A DNA stretch of 57,645 nucleotides from Desulfobacteraceae bacterium (lineage in GTDB: Bacteria > Desulfobacterota > Desulfobacteria > Desulfobacterales > JAABTS01): contig JAABTS010000015.1 of NCBI GenBank assembly GCA_011389735.1, positions 1 to 57,645 of the forward strand. The letters are read 5' to 3'. Numbering within the stretch: position 1 is the stretch's first letter; every line of letters begins with the position of its first letter. The notes below the pieces were generated by a model. It was not told where the DNA came from. It saw only the letters and a list, made by a program, of their open reading frames with translations, and made no database searches. Positions 43,708 to 51,411 of the stretch are shown one piece after another. The translations under genes and the position numbers were made by a program.

Positions 43708-45042
43708 ATGCGGGCGCTCTTCCTCGAAATCGAGCTGGAAAGAGCCTGGGCCGTAGCCTCGATCGGCCCCGCCTTTATCGCCGCCTTTATCCGGAAACAC
43801 GGCCATGAAGCCGTATTTTTGAAAGTCCCTTTCAATTCGGCCGCTGAAGATATCATTCTTCAAATTGAATCCCTTGAGCCGGACATTATCGGTGTTTCCC
43901 TGACCATGCGCCAGTGGCTTCGAGCCAGGGAACTGATCCGCGATATCCGACGTCGGATCGATATCCCGGTCATTGCCGGAGGGCTTTTGCCTTCCTTTGA
44001 ACCTGAAGCCGTTCTGGCGTCAGGCGGATTCGATATGGTCTGTATCGGAGAAGGCGAACGGCCTATGCTGGAACTGCTCGACCGGCTTGAAATCAAAGGC
44101 GGTATCGGTTCAAAGCCCATCGACAACATTATGGACCAAGGAGATCCCCGACCCCGGTTAGGGCCGGTTATCGCGGACATCGATAAATCCCCGTTCATGG
44201 CCAGGGATCTATTGAACGAATCCCACGGCGTGTTTCATATGGTCATGAGGAGGGGCTGCCCCTTTTCATGCCGCCATTGCGCCGCCCTGTCCCTCAGGAA
44301 TCTTTACGGCCCCGAATATTTGAGGCGACGTTCCGTTGAAAACGTTATCGCCGAACTTATCGAGCTTCGGAGCAGCCGGGAATGCAATTATATCATTTTT
44401 CTGGATGACAGTTTTATTGACGACTCAGCCTGGGTCAAGTCCTTTGCCGAAAAATACGCAAAGCATATCGGCGTCGGTTTTTCCGTTCACGCCAGGATCG
44501 AATCCATGCGACCCGAAATCCTGGAAATGCTCGTTGAGGCAGGGCTCAAGCATGTGGTCTACGGTGTTGAAAGCGGCAGCGAACGGATTCGGCGAGTCGT
44601 CCTGAACAGATCGATGACGGATGATCGCATCGTCGAAACCTTTGACCGGTCCAAACGCGCGGGAACCATTGTCACAGCCGATTATATGCTTGGAATTCCG
44701 GGCGAAACCAGAGACGACATAGAAATGACCCTCGACCTGAACGACCGGCTTGATCCTCACGATTTCGGTTATTTCGTTTTCTATCCTTATCCCGGCACGC
44801 CCCTATTTCATGAATGCCGGAAAAACGGAATGATGCCTGATGACTATATGAACCGGCCCGCAAATCATAGGGAAACGATTTTGAACTTGCCGCACCTTTC
44901 CAAAGATGATATTCTTCTATATTACCAACGATTCACCGAAGCTCGGATAAAAACGTTCATCAAAAAATACAGCGGCCCTATAGATGATGATAAAACCGCT
45001 GAAATCGAATCAATGGTCGTTCAAAGCGCGGACCTGGGATAA
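43708..45042 (+). CDS. B12-binding-domain-type radical SAM protein
   Basis: About 444 residues. The N-terminal Rossmann-like domain (AFIRKHGHEAVFLKV, PDIIGVSLTM, VIAGGLLPSFEPEAVL, GEGE) matches the cobalamin-binding-like fold of this family. The 4Fe-4S/SAM motif GCPFSCRHC has Cys at about 184, 188 and 191. FLDDSFIDD, YGVESGSERIRR and LGIPGETRDDIEM are typical of the Elp3/MiaB-like barrel. It may methylate or rearrange an unreactive carbon; the substrate is unknown. In-frame TTGs at 43699 and 43705 precede ATG 43708; no ribosome site decides. Confidence 0.85.
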   Translation: MRALFLEIELERAWAVASIGPAFIAAFIRKHGHEAVFLKVPFNSAAEDIILQIESLEPDIIGVSLTMRQWLRARELIRDIRRRIDIPVIAGGLLPSFEPEAVLASGGFDMVCIGEGERPMLELLDRLEIKGGIGSKPIDNIMDQGDPRPRLGPVIADIDKSPFMARDLLNESHGVFHMVMRRGCPFSCRHCAALSLRNLYGPEYLRRRSVENVIAELIELRSSRECNYIIFLDDSFIDDSAWVKSFAEKYAKHIGVGFSVHARIESMRPEILEMLVEAGLKHVVYGVESGSERIRRVVLNRSMTDDRIVETFDRSKRAGTIVTADYMLGIPGETRDDIEMTLDLNDRLDPHDFGYFVFYPYPGTPLFHECRKNGMMPDDYMNRPANHRETILNLPHLSKDDILLYYQRFTEARIKTFIKKYSGPIDDDKTAEIESMVVQSADLG

Positions 45043-45065
45043 TCTTGACGGAGTTGTTCCTAAAT

Positions 45066-45122
45066 GGTTTCAGGAATTAAATTTTTTTAGGTTTTCAGAT
45101 ATTATATTTCAGAAAGCTATAT
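45066..45122. repeat. family B fragments
   Basis: GGTTTCAGGAATTAAATTTT then AGGTTTTCAGATATTATATT and TCAGAAAGCTATATA: two left-end-like pieces and one right-end-like piece without a GC core. Located 20 bases after the radical SAM gene. Confidence 0.5.
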
Positions 45123-45147
45123 AATAAACAGTGAAAGGCCGATTGAC

Positions 45148-45540
45148 ATGTCCAAACAAGCGCCGATAATCAAACTAAACCCTGAATTGGGCGATAATTC
45201 GAATTTGAATGCAAAGGAAATCAAACTGCCCTCCGGCCGCCGAATCGAAACGAGTTCCCATCAAACCGAAGATCTGGTGGAAATTTCCGAACCGGACGGA
45301 CGGATCTCCATTACGATTAGATTGACCGAAGCAGGACCCGTAATGACCGTGGAAGGAGCCCGGCTTGAACTTAAATCCGCCGAATCCATTTCCATGAAAG
45401 CTCCAAAGGTTAAAATAGAGGCCGAAGAGGAGGCCGTGATCGACAGCAGAGGGAAACTGAAAGTCAACGCCGGGGATGAAATGGCTATCCATTCGGAAAA
45501 AGACCTGGTAATGACCGGCGACCTCATTCATTTGAATTAA
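45148..45540 (+). CDS. stand-alone beta-helix spike protein (VgrG C-terminal/DUF3540-like)
   Basis: 130 residues. After a Pro/Asn-rich start (APIIKLNPELGDN) it has repeating short beta strands with a period near 8: ISITIRLTEAGPVMTVEGAR, LELKSAESISMKAPKVKIEA, EEEAVIDSRGKLKVNAGDEM, AIHSEKDLVMTGDLIHLN. This is the pattern of the trimeric needle in VgrG and phage gp5 C-termini, which pierces membranes and ends under a PAAR tip. Here it is a separate chain, not fused to the hub at 47357. AAAGG precedes the ATG. Assignment rests on pattern and the PAAR and hub neighbours. Confidence 0.6.
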   Translation: MSKQAPIIKLNPELGDNSNLNAKEIKLPSGRRIETSSHQTEDLVEISEPDGRISITIRLTEAGPVMTVEGARLELKSAESISMKAPKVKIEAEEEAVIDSRGKLKVNAGDEMAIHSEKDLVMTGDLIHLN

Positions 45541-45843
45541 AATGCGTCGGCCCCTCCTGATTCTTTTGTATTTAGAGGCTGAACGAAAACCGCCTCACGC
45601 TCCCAGGGGATTTGCAATCCCCGTTGTACACGGCAAGGGAGACGCGGAATGCAAACCAGCTCAGAACATTATTTTGAAACTTGATATTCAAGCACTATTC
45701 AGATATATTTCAAGCCGTTATGCAATGCGTACCATAGTAAAAAAGAGTGTTCCCGCGCACTCTGCGGGAAAGTCGCTGGACGCATTGCTTCAATTTAAGC
45801 CCTGGAGCCCGGAAATCGAGGGGCGTAACAGAAAGGAGATATT
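45541..45843. repeat. gap with a family C repeat between spike and PAAR genes
   Basis: Family C copy at about 45574-45700, reverse orientation: GAGGCTGAACGAAAACCGCC, GGGGATTTGCAATCCCC, then AGCTCAGAACATTATTTTGA and TATTCAAGCACTATTC. From 45740 to 45835 lies GTTCCCGCGCACTCTGCGGG, a hairpin, and further sequence without a gene. AAAGGAG of the PAAR gene follows. Confidence 0.7.
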
Positions 45844-46227
45844 ATGCCGGCGGCCGCCAGAGTAGGAGACATGGCCAAACAGGACGCGCCCCATTGCCAC
45901 GCGCCGATTCATCCAGCAGCCCCAACCCCCACGCCGGTGGCTCATCCGGCGCTTCCGCTCGCCATTTTAAGCGGTGTCAACACCGTGCTGATCGGTAATC
46001 AGCCTGCGGCGACCGTATCCAGCCAGACGGCTCCCTGCGCATTGCCCGGATGCGTCCCGAACGGCCCTGGAATCGTATCCAAAGGATCTTCCAAGGTGAT
46101 GATCGGCGGGCTGCCGGCGGCCCGGGTCAATGACCTGACCAGTCACGCCGGATGTGTTGCGCCTATACCAAGCCCGGTCGGGAAAATCATGCCGCCGGGT
46201 TGTCCGACCGTAATGATTGGAGGATAA
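45844..46227 (+). CDS. PAAR-domain spike-tip protein
   Basis: 127 residues. It begins MPAAARVGDMAKQDAPH, has CxxxPIHPAAPTPTPVAHP, and shows repeated VLIGNQPAAT, KVMIGGLPAARVND and TVMIGG strands with the Gly/Pro-rich turns of PAAR/DUF4150 tips, with Cys and His that may bind a metal. PAAR proteins sharpen the tip of VgrG spikes in type VI and related contractile injection systems and can carry effectors. AAAGGAG precedes the ATG. The methyltransferase frame begins inside or immediately after its end. Confidence 0.85.
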   Translation: MPAAARVGDMAKQDAPHCHAPIHPAAPTPTPVAHPALPLAILSGVNTVLIGNQPAATVSSQTAPCALPGCVPNGPGIVSKGSSKVMIGGLPAARVNDLTSHAGCVAPIPSPVGKIMPPGCPTVMIGG

Positions 46228-46232
46228 AGCTT

Positions 46233-47351
46233 CTGAAACCAATTTTTTTTGAACGATTGGCTCCTGTATGCCCGGTATGCAGACGGAACAAGAGTCCGGA
46301 TTCGCTTCTTTCTCTCGGCGCCGTAATGAAACAAACCGGGGATTTGATTATCGAGGGCGTTCTTGTCTGCACTAACCGGTCATGCATGAGCGAATTTCCG
46401 ATAATTGACGGAATCCCGATTGTTATGGCGGATCTCAGACAGTACATATCCCGGAATTATCAGTGGATCATGAACCGGACGGATTTATCGGACGTTACGG
46501 AAAGCCTGATCGGCGACTGTTGCGGCCCTGAATCGACTTATGACGCACAAAGGCGGTATTTGAGTTCCTACGCCTTCGATCATTACGGCGGTATGAACCC
46601 TTATCAGGAAGATCCGTCCAGCGTTGTTCCCGGATCGATCCTGCACCTGGTTCGGGAAGGGTTGAACCGCGCCGGATCAGGGATCTCCGCCCCGGTTTTG
46701 GACATGGGCTGCGCGGTCGGCAGGTCCGCTTTTGAACTGGCGGAAAATAGCGATGATATCGTTTTAGGCGTGGATCTCAATTTTTCCATGCTCAAAACGG
46801 CTCAAACCATTTTGAGGGAAGGCATCGTGCGATATCCGTTGCGGCGGGGAGGCGTAGTGTACGACAGGCGGGAATTTCCCGTAACATTCAAAAATGCCGA
46901 ACAGGTGGATTTCTGGTGCTGCGATGTCGCCGGGCTTCCGTTCGCCGATAACACTTTCGGGCTCGCGGCAAGTTTCAATGTGATCGACTGTGTTGCTTCT
47001 CCTTACGGCCATCTGGTTGAACTGGCGAGGGTCTTATTGCCGGCTCCTCATGGAAAAGCTATAATTACAACTCCTTATGATTGGTCGGCCTCCGCCACTG
47101 CGATAGAAGCCTGGATAGGAGGGCATTCGCAACGTTCCGAAACCAGGGGGGACAGTCCGGGGCTGGTGAGATCCCTGCTGTCTTCAGGAGAGTTTCCCCA
47201 AAGCATTGACGGCGCACGGATCATATCGGAAACCGAATCCATTCCCTGGCCGGTCAGAATCCATGACCGAAGCGTCGTGCAATATGATGTGCATCTGATC
47301 GCCGCTGAATTTTATGACCAAAAGGTCAAAAGCCCGCAGAAAGAGGTCTGA
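46233..47351 (+). CDS. Trm112-like zinc ribbon plus SAM methyltransferase
   Basis: About 373 residues from 46233. The N-terminal 60 residues have CPVCRRNKSPDSLL and CTNRSCMSEFPIIDGIPIVM, a Trm112-like zinc ribbon. Residues about 150-370 form a class I methyltransferase: DMGCAVGRSAFELAE (SAM-binding motif I), GVDLNFSMLKTAQ, LPFADNTFGLAASFNVID. The target is unknown. Start is ambiguous: ATG 46152 overlaps the PAAR gene by 76 bases, CTG 46233 has GGAGG at a good nine-base distance, and TTG 46257 lacks a ribosome site. The hub gene starts six bases after its stop. It may modify the spike or its cargo. Confidence 0.75.
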   Translation: MKPIFFERLAPVCPVCRRNKSPDSLLSLGAVMKQTGDLIIEGVLVCTNRSCMSEFPIIDGIPIVMADLRQYISRNYQWIMNRTDLSDVTESLIGDCCGPESTYDAQRRYLSSYAFDHYGGMNPYQEDPSSVVPGSILHLVREGLNRAGSGISAPVLDMGCAVGRSAFELAENSDDIVLGVDLNFSMLKTAQTILREGIVRYPLRRGGVVYDRREFPVTFKNAEQVDFWCCDVAGLPFADNTFGLAASFNVIDCVASPYGHLVELARVLLPAPHGKAIITTPYDWSASATAIEAWIGGHSQRSETRGDSPGLVRSLLSSGEFPQSIDGARIISETESIPWPVRIHDRSVVQYDVHLIAAEFYDQKVKSPQKEV

Positions 47352-47356
47352 ATCAA

Positions 47357-49309
47357 ATGAACGGTAAATTATTTACGGAAAGCCTCAAAGCGAATCTCAG
47401 CCTGAAAATCAATAACAATGACCACGCCATTCCGGGCGCTGATGTCAAATATTTTCGGATTCGGCTCTATCCATACGGGTTTGAAGCCGAGGCGGAATTC
47501 TGGGTGTCGCTTAAGCAATTTCCTGATACGCTGTACCCGGATTTCGTCCTGACCGATCTGATCGAAGCGCGTCTGGCGGTCGAAGGCGTCCACAATTTGC
47601 CCGCCCCCAAGCCGGAACCGATGCTGGTTCAGGGGTTGGTCACACGAAAGTATGTTTATGAGCGCACTTATACGGAAGTAGAAGGAAATCCCATTATGTT
47701 CCGGAGATACACCATTTATTTCCGGGATGCGGCCAGCGTGTTGTGGCGACAGCATTTTCCGACAGCTCTGTGGGTTGACGCCAAAATGAGCGATGTCGTC
47801 AAGGCGCAGATTGTCAAAGGGATTTCCATGAACATGGCCTGGGATGTTCTTGAAAGCGTCCGTCCCTTGATATGTCTCAGCCTGGGCGATTCCCGAAATT
47901 CAGCGTCTTTTTACGACTTCATCCTCTGGTTTACACGGGAAAACAACGGGGTTTTCCGGTATGACTGCAATAAAAACGCTTATACTCTGACCAATCTTAA
48001 AAGCAGCGAAGAAACGGAAGTTTTTCTTATTCCGCGGGAAATAGCCGAAATCAAAGTGCTTATCCCGGAAATCGGACGCCACGATATCAATGTGCTGAAC
48101 GCCTATTCGGATTCCCCCAAGATCGAAGATGTACCCAACGAGCAGAGCGTGTTCGGGATTCGCCGGGATGTTCACCGGCGAGCCCCAATTTCCTCGGATT
48201 TCGACAGCCTCAAGGCTTTGGAAACGGCGAAACTGCAGCGATACCAAAACCAGACTCATGAAATCGAAATCACTTTCAACGAATTTCCCGCCAAAACATT
48301 CCGCCCCTGGATATTCGCCTCCCTGAAAGAAAATGAATGGAGTACTTACGTTCATTCATACGGCAAACAATACCGGGTTTATGAAACTGATGTTCGGGCA
48401 AACGCCTTGAACCCTGATCCTGAAGGGGATTTGAATCTGGACGCTACGAAATACAGCGTGGAAATGTCCGCCAAACTGGAATTGAAGGATAATCCCTGGG
48501 TTTTTTTTCCCGATTACGTTAAACCGTTTTATCCCGTGCGGGTGGAAGGGAAGGTCGTGAGCGAAATCGGCGAGCAACCGGATAAAACCTATCAGATTTA
48601 TACGGACGGAGCCACGTCTCAGGACAACTACACCATCAACGTCCCGTTGTGGAACAAAAATATACGCATTCCCTACGAACCCGGATTCTTTGCGGCCCAT
48701 TTCTACTTCCCGGCCTACAAACACACCCGGGTGCTGCTGGATTTGCATTTTGACAAAGCCGAAATTATGCGGTTTCTGGACTGGGGGCCGCGTGTACGCA
48801 TCCCAATGGATACACAGGGAAATCATCTGCTCCTTGGCAAAAACGCTACCGCGGAAACATCCATCAAACATGTGTTCGAGGACAGCAAGCCCGTAATGAG
48901 CGTAAAGCGGGTGTTCGGTAAGGACACTGAATTGATTAAAATGCAGGAAGGAACCATGATTCTCCAGACCATGGAAGAGGAATCCACGCAAACAGCCGAA
49001 GAATCCTATAACATGGTTCCCCAGGTCGAAGCGGCGCGGGCGCAACTGGCCACGGAAAACAGATCCGCGGTCGGCGGCGTGACCGCGGATTTCGAATCGA
49101 CCAAAACCAGTATAAACACTCGGATTAACGATGCTCTGGCGGGAACCGGCGCTGAACTCGAAGCGATGGATGCGGAAATCAACGGAAAGGTGAATCAAAT
49201 TAACGCCCGGATCAACGCGGCAATGAGGCAAATGACCGAAAAAACCGGAGAGGTGAAGAGTGTATCCGAACAGGCCAAAGCGGAATTGTTGAGCGCCCTG
49301 GAAATCTGA
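47357..49309 (+). CDS. VgrG/gp27-like baseplate hub protein
   Basis: 650 residues. The first 220 residues (FRIRLYPYGFEAEAEFWV, GLVTRKYVYERTY, YTIYFRDAASVLWRQHFP) resemble the gp27-type hub of VgrG and phage tail proteins. Residues about 390-550 look like an OB-fold followed by short beta strands (YTINVPLWNKNIRIPYEPGF, VRIPMDTQGNHLLLG, EGTMILQTMEEE). The C-terminal 90 residues are a coiled coil (TRINDALAGTGAELEAMDAE). It lacks the long needle of classical VgrG, which fits the separate needle gene at 45148. The assignment is by pattern; I could not compare structures. Confidence 0.6.
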   Translation: MNGKLFTESLKANLSLKINNNDHAIPGADVKYFRIRLYPYGFEAEAEFWVSLKQFPDTLYPDFVLTDLIEARLAVEGVHNLPAPKPEPMLVQGLVTRKYVYERTYTEVEGNPIMFRRYTIYFRDAASVLWRQHFPTALWVDAKMSDVVKAQIVKGISMNMAWDVLESVRPLICLSLGDSRNSASFYDFILWFTRENNGVFRYDCNKNAYTLTNLKSSEETEVFLIPREIAEIKVLIPEIGRHDINVLNAYSDSPKIEDVPNEQSVFGIRRDVHRRAPISSDFDSLKALETAKLQRYQNQTHEIEITFNEFPAKTFRPWIFASLKENEWSTYVHSYGKQYRVYETDVRANALNPDPEGDLNLDATKYSVEMSAKLELKDNPWVFFPDYVKPFYPVRVEGKVVSEIGEQPDKTYQIYTDGATSQDNYTINVPLWNKNIRIPYEPGFFAAHFYFPAYKHTRVLLDLHFDKAEIMRFLDWGPRVRIPMDTQGNHLLLGKNATAETSIKHVFEDSKPVMSVKRVFGKDTELIKMQEGTMILQTMEEESTQTAEESYNMVPQVEAARAQLATENRSAVGGVTADFESTKTSINTRINDALAGTGAELEAMDAEINGKVNQINARINAAMRQMTEKTGEVKSVSEQAKAELLSALEI

Positions 49310-49394
49310 TCGTTGCAGTCCCTCGAAAATAGGGCGGGCGCCACGATTCAATTGATTGGCCAAAACCCCAACGAAAGGCCGGGAAACAATCACG

Positions 49395-50768
49395 ATGGGA
49401 AAAATAAAAGACAAACTCGATGAATTGAGCGGTGAAATCGAATCCTTTATCGATGACGTCGGAACTGAAGTCGAAACTTTTTTAGGTGAAATTACTGCCT
49501 TCGGTCCAGATATGCTGGGTGAACTGAAGCCGATTCGTCCGGAAATCGAATCCTTGGTAGCCCGACTGATGACCGAAGCGGAAGCGCTCGAAACGGAAAT
49601 CGCCTCCGCTCAACAACGGGCTGTGGAAGCCGGACAGACTCCGGAGGAAGCGGTACATGGCCTGAATGCATATAAAAGCAGCGTGGAATCGGTGAAACAG
49701 GAAATCGATAGCAAACTGGGGGCCGCGAAATCATCTGTCGATGAGATGGAAACCGAAGTGACGGACCGGGTCGAATATATCCGGTCGAGCATCGGCGACA
49801 GCGCCGAGAACGTCAAAAACGCCATGAACGGCAACGGTGAAACCTTCAAAACCAACGTCGAAACCATGAAGGACGCAGTTGACCAGGTGGAGCGGCAGGT
49901 TCAAGAAATCGTGACCGGCGCCGTCGAGGCTCTGGACGAGCTGGTGAACAAGACGGTCGAACAGGTGGAATCCCTCCGCGCTCAAATTGAATCCGCAGTG
50001 TCCGCCGCCCGCTCGACCATCGAATCAATCAAAAGCCAGATATCCGAATTCAAGAACACGGTCATGAGTACATTCGAAACGCTTCAGACCGAGTTCATGA
50101 AGCTTCAGGAAAATTTTACGTCCGCCGTCGATCTTTTAAAATCGGTGCTTGACACGGCCATGAATTCACTGGACGCTATTCCGGCGGACGGTCTTCCCAA
50201 AATGTTGATCGATCCGACCATGTCGGCCATTCAGAAGGTGGTTCAAAAAATATCGGAACAAATCGGAAAAGCCTGTGATTCGGCCGGCGAACAGATGGCC
50301 AACGTGGAAAGCGCGATAGCCGAACAGGCCGGAACCCTGACCGCTCAGGCGTCTCAGAACATCGAAAAAATGAAAAACCAGCTTATCGAACAACTCGATA
50401 ACGTGCTGGCCCAGGTTCAACAGCAAATCGACCAGGTCAATCAGCAGATCGACCAGATCCTGGCAAAGGCCCTGGAAACGGTCATCACCATGAAAGATCA
50501 GGCGCTGGAGCAGATCGAGTCGTTGAAAACGAGAATCGAAGGTGAGGTGGATACTCTGGTGGATTCCGTAAACGGCCGGATCAGCGATCTGAAAACCCAG
50601 GCCGTGGAACAGATCGGCGGGTTCCGGGAAAGTTTCACATCGTCCAAAACACAGGTAACGGACAAAGTCGCTACGTTCCGGGAAAGCACAACAGAAAAAA
50701 TCCAGACCATCGGAAATTCAATCGCCGAACGGAACGAACAGCTCCGGACGGAAATCCAGACCATCTGA
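49395..50768 (+). CDS. long coiled-coil protein of the spike cassette
   Basis: 457 residues, almost wholly helical with few aromatic residues and no Cys except one. Amphipathic segments such as VESLRAQIESAVSAARST, VLAQVQQQIDQVNQQIDQIL and TDKVATFRESTTEKIQ repeat through the chain; the pattern recalls apolipoprotein-like or tape-measure-like rods. No signal peptide, membrane segment or catalytic motif. ATG 49395 is the likely start; an upstream in-frame start gives no better ribosome site. It follows the hub gene by 85 bases and may be a structural rod, chaperone or secreted cargo; the choice is open. Confidence 0.7.
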   Translation: MGKIKDKLDELSGEIESFIDDVGTEVETFLGEITAFGPDMLGELKPIRPEIESLVARLMTEAEALETEIASAQQRAVEAGQTPEEAVHGLNAYKSSVESVKQEIDSKLGAAKSSVDEMETEVTDRVEYIRSSIGDSAENVKNAMNGNGETFKTNVETMKDAVDQVERQVQEIVTGAVEALDELVNKTVEQVESLRAQIESAVSAARSTIESIKSQISEFKNTVMSTFETLQTEFMKLQENFTSAVDLLKSVLDTAMNSLDAIPADGLPKMLIDPTMSAIQKVVQKISEQIGKACDSAGEQMANVESAIAEQAGTLTAQASQNIEKMKNQLIEQLDNVLAQVQQQIDQVNQQIDQILAKALETVITMKDQALEQIESLKTRIEGEVDTLVDSVNGRISDLKTQAVEQIGGFRESFTSSKTQVTDKVATFRESTTEKIQTIGNSIAERNEQLRTEIQTI

Positions 50769-51411
50769 AGCCGGCCGGATAGAAACCGGCAAAGGTTTTA
50801 CATTTCGGCCTGAATGTACCGAGATTTTTTAAATCGCGATTCTCCCTTGAATTAAAATCCGGTTTTTCAAATCACGGCGTCAGACTCAAAATATATGACG
50901 ATCCTCGGGGTTTTTGGAGGATAAAATCGGTATGGCGGGGTTTTTGTTTATCCTTCTTCTTGTTCATGATGGAATTTAACTGGTAAAGCCCTAAACAGGC
51001 CTTGAATGCGCCGGCAAAGTAAGCTATAACGACATCCATGATCAATGAAAAATGGAAGCTGGAGCAGGAGCCCATATCAGGGCGCCCATTCAAAGGAACA
51101 TCCTTCCGGAAACCCGGAATACAAAAACAAACCCATAGAAATTATAAGCAATAATCGAAAACCGGCTTTGTAATCGAGGGGGACGGAGTGCGTCCGCAAG
51201 CGTCTGCAAACACCTGTCCGCTGACTTTTGCGGCGGATTTTACAACCGAGACCCTTCGCAGGAAGATTCCTTTCGATATCGTGAAACGTCAGGTCGATGA
51301 CAAAGCTTATGCCAATTTTAGGCAAATTTTTCCTCCCGAATTTGTTCCGAATCTGAGGCACAACCAAAAAGGGTATTGGCTGACCGGTAACTGATTTCTC
51401 GATCAAAATTT
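50769..51411. other. gene-poor stretch before ISAzo13
   Basis: GCCGG with an ATAGAAA loop and CCGGC at 50774-50790 may be a weak terminator for the coiled-coil gene. GAGATTTTTTAAATCGCG near 50820-50838 matches the inner loop of the family B copy at 28889. A 68-codon plus-strand frame at 51188-51394 and a 73-codon minus-strand frame at 50872-51093 have no recognisable features and could be remnants. Confidence 0.4.

Noticed and set aside
48356-49414. 352-codon frame opposite the hub gene
   Set aside because: Composition is an antisense shadow (Phe, His and Gly rich) with no motif or ribosome site.
40311-50768. Calling the block a complete type VI secretion system
   Set aside because: No sheath, tube, ClpV, TssJLM or baseplate wedge gene is present in the window; only spike parts are visible.
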